From Lachnospiraceae bacterium (GTDB lineage: Bacteria > Bacillota > Clostridia > Lachnospirales > Lachnospiraceae), in NCBI GenBank assembly GCA_017620155.1, contig JAFZQY010000041.1:1-47358 (forward strand): a stretch of DNA of 47,358 nucleotides, given 5' to 3'. The position numbers were made by a program, and so were the translations under genes. Numbering within the stretch: position 1 is the first letter of the stretch; the number at the start of each line of letters is the position of its first letter. This document shows positions 15,602 through 22,603 of the stretch, piece after piece. A model generated the notes under the pieces. That model saw only the letters and a program-made list of their open reading frames with translations. It did no database searches and was not told the DNA's origin.

Positions 15602-16746
15602 ATGTCAATGCTAGAGACATCCAGTTCACCGGACATTAATTTCGGTAATAATGCATCTCTAGTGGATGATAAGCGCTGTATTTCATCGATATTTGACTTG
15701 GTTTGCATCCTAATTGAATGAAGTACAGAACCAATTTTCCTCTGTTCATCCATTGGTGGAAGCATAAAACGGTATTTTTTGAAGTCCTTAAGGACTATTC
15801 TTGGTAATGCCGAACCAGAAACATAGTTATCGCCTACGTCCTTTCGAACGGAAGGTTGTTTAAGGAGGTACAGGAGAATCTCCGGAATTATAATATTTGT
15901 ATCAGGTCTAAAAATAGCGATGGATGAAAGTATTGCTTCATCTTTCTCTTCGGAACAGATGAATATCTCTTTCAGATAACTTCCATCCTTTGCGACCAAG
16001 ATGTCATTAATCAGAGGAACACAGTCGCCTTTTTGCATTTTTCGGAAATCTTCCTCTGAAATGTGCTTGCAGGACGAGGCATTGAAACCATAAGTTTCCA
16101 TATCCTTGACGGAATACATAGGGTATGGCGATTCAGGAGCATCAGCGGGACTATAGTGCGATCCGTCAGTTATCCGGGTACATACATCATCTAGCGATAC
16201 TTCTGTCCAGTCAGAAGGAGCAACACCGCCATATGGTGCAAAATCCATGAAGTAATGGCGAAAAAGCGCTAACGCTTGCTCCTCTAAATTATCGTTTACC
16301 TCCTCATTGAGTTTGATTTTTTCATCAATAGGATCAAGCACAGACAGAACCTGCTTTTGATAATCAAGATCAGGAATGTCAAGCTCCAGCCGATTGAGTG
16401 TTTCTGTCCGCAGGCTCGGAATCGTTGTTCCTTCGTTATAGGAATCCAAATCAAGCAAGGACATTAGATAATAGAGATACTTCGGGATTACCAGTTCCTC
16501 ATTGACCTCTGTATAAAACAGAGTATCCACCGTCCAAAATGGATGATCCACATAGCGAACCTTATTAATGGTTCCTTTTCTTCCTATCAGGACAGAAGGC
16601 TTATCATATAACGCATCCGTAGCATATCCCATAAGTCCGCCAGTACCATATATGGGAAATGCACCGTCTACCGATTCAACCTTCTTTTGATTCTTTCCAT
16701 ATTTGATTTTTACAAGTTCGCCCAGAGTCAATAGATTATATTTCAT
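15598..16746 (-). CDS. hsdS: Type I restriction specificity subunit HsdS (expressed copy)
   Basis: The product is 382 residues from the ATG at 16746, which has AGGAG nine bases upstream; a TTG at 16752 is too close to that site. The first target-recognition domain starts MKYNLLTLGELVKIKYGK. The central helix is EEVNDNLEEQALALFRHYFM, the second domain starts DWTEVSLDDVCTRITDGSHY, and the C-terminal helix ends PKLMSGELDVSSIDI. HsdS sets the DNA sequence recognised by both methylase and nuclease. The gene overlaps the 3' end of hsdM by 11 bases. Its stop shares bases with the stop of the convergent head cassette. The inversion site d lies exactly in the central helix. Confidence 0.95.
   Translation of the reverse strand: MKYNLLTLGELVKIKYGKNQKKVESVDGAFPIYGTGGLMGYATDALYDKPSVLIGRKGTINKVRYVDHPFWTVDTLFYTEVNEELVIPKYLYYLMSLLDLDSYNEGTTIPSLRTETLNRLELDIPDLDYQKQVLSVLDPIDEKIKLNEEVNDNLEEQALALFRHYFMDFAPYGGVAPSDWTEVSLDDVCTRITDGSHYSPADAPESPYPMYSVKDMETYGFNASSCKHISEEDFRKMQKGDCVPLINDILVAKDGSYLKEIFICSEEKDEAILSSIAIFRPDTNIIIPEILLYLLKQPSVRKDVGDNYVSGSALPRIVLKDFKKYRFMLPPMDEQRKIGSVLHSIRMQTKSNIDEIQRLSSTRDALLPKLMSGELDVSSIDI
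16285..16298 (-). repeat. hsdS inversion site d
   Basis: Inverted copy of the 14-bp site within the central conserved helix of the expressed hsdS, read on the minus strand as GTA-AAC-GAT-AAT-TTA-GAG (V-N-D-N-L-E). Confidence 0.85.
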
Positions 16747-18244
16747 ATCCAATCGCTCCTAACTTCTTGCGGATCTCATCTTCCAACTCATGTGACTTTG
16801 CAAACATATTCGAAAGCTCCGATGTTAGTCTTCCCATCTTCTCCTCGAAGGGCTCACCATCATCTTCCTGTTCCTCGATACCCACATATCTTCCGGGAGT
16901 GAGGATATAATCCTGCTTCTCGATATCCTGGAGTGTTGTCACAGAGCAGAATCCCTTTACATCTTCAAGCGTTCCGTTCTGGAAAGCCTCGAAAGTATCT
17001 GCAAGTTTCTGTATATCTTCCTCCGTAAAATCACGATGCTTACGATCAACCATGTGTCCCATCTTGCGAGCATCGATGAAGAGGGTCTTACCTTTCTACT
17101 TCTTACCCTTTGTGATAAACCACAGGGTAACCGGAATGGTAACGCTATAGAAAAGCTGTGTAGGCATAGCTATGATTCCCTCGATAAGGTCATCCTCTAT
17201 GATTTTCTTGCGGATTTCTCCCTCGCCGCTTGACTGAGTGGAAAGGGCACCATTCGCCAATACCAATCCAATCTTTCCGTTCGGAGCAAGATGGTGGATC
17301 ATGTGCTGAATCCACGCATAGTTGGCATTGCCTGCCGGAGGAATACCATATTTCCATCTGACATCATCAAGGAGCTTCTCCTGGTTCCAAGGGTGATAGT
17401 TGAACGGAGGATTCGCCAAGATGAAGTCGGCCTTTAATGTCGGATGGAGATCATTTGTGAATGTATCAGCCTGATAAGGTCCAAAGTCTGCATCGATACC
17501 TCGGATGGCCATATTCATCTTAGCCATCTTCCATGTGTCTGCATTAGCCTCCTGACCGTAAACAGCAATTGCTCCTCTCTTACCGGAATGGGCCTGTATG
17601 AACTTTGCACTCTGGACAAACATACCGCCGGAACCGCAACAGCAGTCATATACACGACAGTTATCAAAAGGCTTTAAAACAGATACGAGCGTCTTAACAA
17701 CACTTGAAGGAGTATAGAATTCTCCACCGCCTACACCTTCTTTTTCGGCAAACTGAGCAATGCAGTACTCGTAAGTTCTGCCGAGCAGATCCTCGCTTGC
17801 CTCGGTGTCGCTCATATCAATATTGTTTGTAAAGATATCAACCACCTCACCAAGGACTCTCTTATCAAGATCCGGGCTGGCATAGTTCTTCGGAAGAACG
17901 TTCTTAAGAGTTTTATTCTCGTTCTCGATTGCTCTCATAGCATTATCGATTACGGTACCGATCTCCGGTGTATGTGCCGCAGAGGCTATAGTACTCCATC
18001 TCGCTTCCTGAGGTACAAAAAACACATTCTCCATGGAGTACGCATCTCTGTCATCCTCAAATCCGTCACCCTCATCTACAAGTTCCTGATATCTTTTATC
18101 AAAAGCCGCAGAAATATAGCGAAGGAATATCAATCCGATTATTACTTTCCTGTACTCTGCTGACGGAATATGTCCCCACAAAACGCAGGCCGCATCCCAG
18201 AGTTGTTTCTCGAATCCGATATTCGCATTAGTCTTATCAGCCAT
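16736..18244 (-). pseudogene. hsdM: Type I restriction methylase subunit HsdM, interrupted by one in-frame stop
   Basis: The first 382 codons encode the N-terminal helical domain and the adenine methylase with motif I (VYDCCCGSGGMF) and motif IV (ADFILANPPF). They end LWFITKGKK, followed by TAG at 17098-17096. The same frame then continues KGKTLFIDARKMGHMVDRKH to KKLGAIGYEI, exactly what is expected after the stop, and overlaps hsdS by 11 bases. With the stop bridged the length is about 502 residues, normal for HsdM. So this is one gene with a nonsense codon, not two genes. The missing C-terminus is the part that contacts HsdS. A readthrough product or a sequencing error remain possible. GGAGGT precedes the ATG. 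Confidence 0.9.
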
Positions 18245-18290
18245 TTCTAAACCTCCGATTTATCTTTTGGGGCAATGATCCGGAGCCCCT

Positions 18291-18319
18291 ATAATCCATT
18301 ATACTCGGTTTGTGTCCAA
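18291..18319 (-). promoter_or_regulatory. Candidate promoter of hsdM-hsdS
   Basis: Minus strand: TTGGAC (18319-18314), 17-base spacer, GATTAT (18296-18291). A better-looking TATAAT overlaps at 18303-18298 but has no matching -35 at the usual distance. Confidence 0.4.
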
Positions 18320-18555
18320 TATTAAGGACTTAACCCTATGTCCGCCAAACTATATTTATACTCATCGGCGGAGTGCAGACTTACCATTCTGCGCACATAT
18401 TTGTTTTATATTTCTCGGCGGACAAATGTACCTGTTCGCCATTATGTATTTATTCTTTACCCCCTCGGCTTATTCTGCCTCAAAAGTACATTTTTTATGC
18501 CATATTTTTTGTCGATATATTTCCTTCAAAAATGCCTGTAAAGCCCGTAAATACG
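18320..18555. other. Non-coding gap with 50-base periodic TCGGC motif
   Basis: No gene is supported between hsdM and rlmD. The stretch holds TCGGCGGA at 18365 and 18415 and TCGGCT at 18465, spaced exactly 50 bases, each preceded by a TTTATA/TTTAC-rich segment. TGTCCGCC (18339-18346) and GGCGGACA (18417-18424) form an 8-bp inverted repeat. The right part is T-rich and could end the leftward rlmD transcript. Confidence 0.4.
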
Positions 18556-20118
18556 CTATTTTCTTTCGAGCAGACAGACGGTCTCAACATGCACTGAATT
18601 TGAGAACATGTCGGTACACGAAACCTTCTTAAGTTCATAGTCTCCGGAGGCGCACAGGTACTTTAAGTCGCGGGCGAGAGTTGCAGGATCGCAGCTGACA
18701 TATACGATGCGGCCTGGCTGCATCTTGAGCATCGTCTGCAAGCACGCTTCGTCGCACCCCTTGCGCGGCGGATCCACTACGATGACATCCGGATGAAGCG
18801 CCGATCCGAAATCTGATACATCGTCGATGACGCCGAGGTGAGATGAGGACTCATCCGACTTCACCCGAACATTATCCGCATAAAAGTTCGGCAGCACTTC
18901 TTCTGCTCGGCCTACCATGAACTCGGCATTGTCGATTCCGTTGAGGCGGGCATTCTCGCGGGCATCCTCGATTGCTTCGGGAACAACTTCCACTCCATAA
19001 ACTTTGCCTGCCGATCTTGCGAGGAAAAGTGATATCGTGCCGATCCCGCAGTAAAGATCCCATACAGTCTCGCCACCGGTAAGGCCGGCATATTCCAGAG
19101 CCTTACCGTACAGTTTCCGGGTCTGCACGGGATTGACCTGATAGAACGACAGCGGGGATATCCTGAAACTCAGATCACCGATCTTATCAGTCACATATTC
19201 CTGACCGTATATTACGGAGAAGTTATCGCCGAGGATCACATTGGTCGCATCGGTATTCGTACTCGTGCATATGCTGACAATATTGAGCCCTGCTGACCTA
19301 AACCGTTCAATCAACGCTTCCGCCCGGGGAAGTTTTTTTCCATTGATCACGATACATACCTGTATCTCACCGGTCGTATATCCTGTGCGGATCAATATGT
19401 GACGGACAAGCCCCTTGCCTGTCGTCTCATCATATGCACTGATACCGAATTCAGACATATACTCCCTGATCACGCGCAGAACCACTGCATCAGACTCAGC
19501 CCCGATCAGACAGTCTGCGCATGGAACGATACGATGCGAGCGGGGTGCATAGAATCCGGTGATCACATGTCCGTCAGTCCCCGCTCCCACAGGATACTGA
19601 GCTTTGTTTCGAAACCGTGACGGCGCAGAGGTCTGTCCTTCCATATCCGTGGCTTCAGGATTCTGCGCCTTTTTTTCGCCCCTGGCTGGATCCGGCATAC
19701 CGGTTCTGTCATCTGATCTGCGCGGAGCATCATCAGCATACCCGATAATCCCCTCGAACACCTCATCCACATATCCGGCCTCAAATCCGCCGACCCTGAC
19801 CAGGAGCTCGCGTACCTTATTCTCTTTATACCGAAGCTGGGCATCGTAACTTAAGGCCGCTATCTGACATCCGCCGCACTTATCTGCGATAGGGCATGCA
19901 GGTACTACGCGGTCGGAAGAAGGTTCGAGGATCTCCACGGGCTTGGCGATTCCGTATTTTTTCTGCGCCTTGATGATATGCGCACGTATGGTATCCCCGG
20001 GAAGCGCCCCCTGTACAAAAAGGGTATAGCCATCTTCCAGATGTCCTATACCCTCGCCTTCCGAACCTATATCAGTGATCTTCAGTTCATATTCTTCGTT
20101 CTTCTTATGTGTGGTCAT
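18556..20118 (-). CDS. rlmD: 23S rRNA (uracil-C5)-methyltransferase, RlmD/TrmA family
   Basis: The 520-residue product has a TRAM domain (about residues 8-62) and iron-sulphur cysteines C75, C81 and C84 (ACPIADKCGGCQ), plus a later CADC. The Rossmann methylase has motif VWDLYCGIGTISLF, VVDPPRKGCD, and the catalytic Cys in YVSCDPATLARDL. It makes 5-methyluridine in 23S rRNA; in Firmicutes the enzyme often modifies two sites (RlmCD). Two low-complexity inserts lie at about residues 128-165 and near 410-425, making it longer than the usual 450 residues. It is the last gene of the HtrA-like/yhaM/rlmD operon, 39 bases after yhaM. Confidence 0.92.
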   Translation of the reverse strand: MTTHKKNEEYELKITDIGSEGEGIGHLEDGYTLFVQGALPGDTIRAHIIKAQKKYGIAKPVEILEPSSDRVVPACPIADKCGGCQIAALSYDAQLRYKENKVRELLVRVGGFEAGYVDEVFEGIIGYADDAPRRSDDRTGMPDPARGEKKAQNPEATDMEGQTSAPSRFRNKAQYPVGAGTDGHVITGFYAPRSHRIVPCADCLIGAESDAVVLRVIREYMSEFGISAYDETTGKGLVRHILIRTGYTTGEIQVCIVINGKKLPRAEALIERFRSAGLNIVSICTSTNTDATNVILGDNFSVIYGQEYVTDKIGDLSFRISPLSFYQVNPVQTRKLYGKALEYAGLTGGETVWDLYCGIGTISLFLARSAGKVYGVEVVPEAIEDARENARLNGIDNAEFMVGRAEEVLPNFYADNVRVKSDESSSHLGVIDDVSDFGSALHPDVIVVDPPRKGCDEACLQTMLKMQPGRIVYVSCDPATLARDLKYLCASGDYELKKVSCTDMFSNSVHVETVCLLERK

Positions 20119-20157
20119 ATATCCAAGTAGCGCCGGTCTACGAAATGACTTGCCGGC

Positions 20158-21090
20158 TTAAGTCGTGCGTATATTGGAATCAAATATCCTGCTGAATCCC
20201 ATCCATCCGCTATCATTGCTTCCTTCAAGCAGTTCCGTGAATGCCTCGAGTTTGGCATCGGTATTATCCGCATAATTGAGTGCCACGGCTTCGATGATCG
20301 CAGGCTTCTTGGGAGAACCGAACTCATACTCACCGTGATGCGCGAGTATGCAATGCTTAAGTTCCTGCTCAAGCGTGCCGGGGAAACCTTCGATTCCTCT
20401 GATCGCTTCACCGATCATCTCGACGCCGATGACTATATGACCGAGGAACTGTCCGGCATCCGTATAGTCATTCTGAGGATACAGACTCAGTTCCCTGATC
20501 TTGCCCATGTCATGACAGATAGCAGCGGTGATCAGCAGATCCCTGTTAAGCTTATAGTATTTCGACGCGAGAAAATCACATATCCTTGCAACTGCAAGCG
20601 TATGCTGCAAAAGGCCTCCCGAGAAACTGTGATGGATCGATTTGGCCGCCGATGACTGTTTGAATGTTTTTGCAAAAGTTTCATCCAAAAAGAAATGCTC
20701 AAGCAGCGCTTTTAAGTGCGGCTCTTCTACAGACTCGATCAGCCCCATCAATTCGTTCCACATATCATCGATATTATAAGGACTGACGGGCATGTAATCG
20801 GCGGGATCAAACTCCCCTTCCCTGCACTTGCGTATGCGCTTTAAGCTAACCTGAAGCGCACCGTTAAAAGTGGTCACATCACCGTTAACTTCGATATAAT
20901 CCAGCGGGTCATAATCTTCGATCCCCGCGGAATTGGGCTCCCATACTTTAGCATCTATCGTTCCGGTCTTATCAAGCAGCACGACATTATCATAAGGCTT
21001 GCCGTTTCTCGTGACTGCGGAATTCCTGCTCTTGCAAAGGTATATATCCGATATGTGATCGCCCTCTTTGAGTTCAGATATATATTTCAT
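20158..21090 (-). CDS. yhaM: 3'-5' exoribonuclease YhaM
   Basis: The 310-residue product has an N-terminal OB-fold nucleic-acid-binding domain (MKYISELKEGDHISDIYLCK to SLKRIRKC) and a C-terminal HD phosphohydrolase domain with LLQHTLAVARICDFL and AAICHDMGKIREL. This is the domain order of YhaM, an RNase that trims RNA 3' ends in Firmicutes. I chose the second of two adjacent ATGs (21090), seven bases after GGAGG; it overlaps the stop of the HtrA-like gene as TGATG, so translation is coupled. The HD metal ligands look intact. Confidence 0.93.
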   Translation of the reverse strand: MKYISELKEGDHISDIYLCKSRNSAVTRNGKPYDNVVLLDKTGTIDAKVWEPNSAGIEDYDPLDYIEVNGDVTTFNGALQVSLKRIRKCREGEFDPADYMPVSPYNIDDMWNELMGLIESVEEPHLKALLEHFFLDETFAKTFKQSSAAKSIHHSFSGGLLQHTLAVARICDFLASKYYKLNRDLLITAAICHDMGKIRELSLYPQNDYTDAGQFLGHIVIGVEMIGEAIRGIEGFPGTLEQELKHCILAHHGEYEFGSPKKPAIIEAVALNYADNTDAKLEAFTELLEGSNDSGWMGFSRIFDSNIRTT

Positions 21091-22511
21091 CATTCATCCT
21101 CCGGAATATATGATATGGATCCGAGTGTGACTTCGGCTTCTATCGGTACGTATCTGTCCACGGACGGCCTCATCAGCGATACCGTAACTGTTGTGTCCGG
21201 CGCTTCTTTTGCCAGCCACAATATGAAGTCATGATAAGTATTGAACTTCTCTCCGTTTACGCTGACCAGTATATCTCCGTTCTGAAGACCGGCGTTCATC
21301 GCAGGGGAATCTATCTCGATATATCGTATATAGAATCCGTCGGGCAGGCCGTATTCGGCTTCCAGCTCATATGTGATGTCCATGGCCTTTATGCCCAGAT
21401 ACGCACGGTCTTCGCCGTTGGACAGATCCTCGATCAGCGGTTTGAGTTCGGTTATCCCGATCGCATTGACCACATTTCCCGCAGCATCGGATTCGTAGCT
21501 GTTATCTATGATCCCGATCACATTGCCCCTGAGGCTTACGAGCACTCCGCTCGAAGATTCGGTTCCGAGGATATCGGTAGTGATCAGTGTATAATCCGCA
21601 TCGGTCATATACAGCTGCTGGGCCCCCGAAGTTACCATCCCGTATGCAAAAGAATCTGCAATGCCTATAGGCGATCCGAGTGCTATGACCGGTGTTCCCT
21701 TCAGGGTAGTCGATCTGGAAGTACCGAGACTTGCCGGCACTGCCAGAGCACGGGTGCTGTCCGACAAAGAGGATTTGCTTACGCCAAGTACCAGCATTTC
21801 TGTTGCATCATCGCGCCCCATCAAGGTGCACCTTGCACCCGTTCCATCTACAAATCTGACCCACATCTCATCGGCATCGGTAAGGCCTGCATCTTTGACC
21901 AGTATGAGCAGCGAAGGCCCGTTATCCGCTATGATCACACCCGAAACCTGGTCGCTGTTCTCATAGGGATTGTTGAGCAGATCGGTCTCTTCGGTCACAC
22001 CTTTTACGGTCACGAGAGAATTGGATACTTCCTCCGCGAGAGAGCGAAGATCACCGTAGAGTTTCTGATAGTCTTCAAGTCCGAATTCGATGCCCGAGAT
22101 CATCTCCTCGATGTCGCGGATGTTCTGATTGACCTCGGATACATTGCCCTGCAAAGCTTCGGATATCATCTCCTTATCCGTGGCATACATATCCTCGGGC
22201 AGCATCTCATCCTCGGTTGACTCGCTGAAGTCAACGACGGATACGGCAGGCTCGGTCTGAACCTCCTTGCCGGAGTTTAGACGTTCGGATATAAAAGGCT
22301 CAAGAAGCAGGAATGTCACGCATGCGACCACGGCAAAAACGACGGCCGCGAGCACCGTGAACAGCGTCCTTCTTAAGAGTTTTCTTCTGTTGATGGGCTT
22401 CTGTTTGATCTTCTCCCTGACAAAAGCGGTATCGGGGGCCGGATCAAAGCTCGCCTGTTCCTGTTTGATTTCTTCTTCCATATGTGCAATTAACAGATTA
22501 ATTAAGCTCAT
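21090..22511 (-). CDS. HtrA/DegP-like membrane-anchored protein, probably protease-dead
   Basis: The 473-residue product has a cytosolic N-terminus, one membrane helix at about residues 49-70, a coiled region (about 110-170), a trypsin-like domain (about 175-360) and a PDZ domain (YGLPDGFYIRYIEIDSPAMN onward). The fold pattern is HtrA, but the triad is degraded. Where HtrA has the TNYHVV histidine this reads GPSLLILVKDAG. The aspartate position reads DDATEMLVLGV. The serine loop reads GTESSSGVLVS instead of GNSGGPL. It may sense or scaffold outside the membrane rather than cut. It leads the operon with yhaM and rlmD. No clear ribosome-binding site precedes either possible ATG (22511, 22481). 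Confidence 0.82.
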   Translation of the reverse strand: MSLINLLIAHMEEEIKQEQASFDPAPDTAFVREKIKQKPINRRKLLRRTLFTVLAAVVFAVVACVTFLLLEPFISERLNSGKEVQTEPAVSVVDFSESTEDEMLPEDMYATDKEMISEALQGNVSEVNQNIRDIEEMISGIEFGLEDYQKLYGDLRSLAEEVSNSLVTVKGVTEETDLLNNPYENSDQVSGVIIADNGPSLLILVKDAGLTDADEMWVRFVDGTGARCTLMGRDDATEMLVLGVSKSSLSDSTRALAVPASLGTSRSTTLKGTPVIALGSPIGIADSFAYGMVTSGAQQLYMTDADYTLITTDILGTESSSGVLVSLRGNVIGIIDNSYESDAAGNVVNAIGITELKPLIEDLSNGEDRAYLGIKAMDITYELEAEYGLPDGFYIRYIEIDSPAMNAGLQNGDILVSVNGEKFNTYHDFILWLAKEAPDTTVTVSLMRPSVDRYVPIEAEVTLGSISYIPEDE

Positions 22512-22515
22512 GTTC

Positions 22516-22537
22516 AGAAATGCATGGACGCATTTCT
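22516..22537. repeat. 8-bp perfect inverted repeat in the HtrA-like leader
   Basis: AGAAATGC-ATGGAC-GCATTTCT. It falls at the predicted transcript start of the leftward gene and ends five bases before its ATG. It may be an operator or a leader hairpin occupying the place of a ribosome-binding site. Confidence 0.45.
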
Positions 22538-22544
22538 ATGAGCA

Positions 22545-22574
22545 ATTATACTCAAAATATGCCGTTATTGTAAA
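22545..22574 (-). promoter_or_regulatory. Promoter of the HtrA-like/yhaM/rlmD operon
   Basis: Minus strand: TTTACA (22574-22569), 18-base spacer, TATAAT (22550-22545). Its -35 box overlaps the -35 box of the rightward mutS2 promoter on the other strand. Confidence 0.6.
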
Positions 22575-22596
22575 GAAATCGCAACTTTGCTATATT
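22568..22596 (+). promoter_or_regulatory. Promoter of mutS2, predicting a leaderless transcript
   Basis: TTGTAA (22568-22573), 17-base spacer, TATATT (22591-22596). The +1 should fall at about 22603-22604, which is the A of the mutS2 ATG. No ribosome-binding site is visible before that ATG. Confidence 0.55.
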
Positions 22597-22603
22597 AATT
22601 CTT

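Noticed and set aside
16736-17062. A separate 108-residue gene between hsdM and hsdS
   Set aside because: It is the same frame as hsdM, 36 bases after the amber codon, and the sequence between is the expected HsdM continuation. It is the C-terminus of hsdM.
17096-17098. Reading the amber codon as an inserted amino acid by genome-wide recoding
   Set aside because: TAG ends other genes here (capsid, the repressor at 5617, both hsdS cassettes). There is no sign of a suppressor tRNA or a pyrrolysine system in the window.
18245-18555. Overlapping short frames in the gap between hsdM and rlmD
   Set aside because: Several frames of 67-106 codons overlap one another in different phases. None has a ribosome-binding site or recognisable motif, and the stretch is T-rich with repeated motifs.
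21231-22220. Long open frame of 329 codons opposite the HtrA-like gene
   Set aside because: It has no ribosome-binding site or recognisable motif and lies wholly antisense to a gene with clear domains. It is a mirror effect of codon use.
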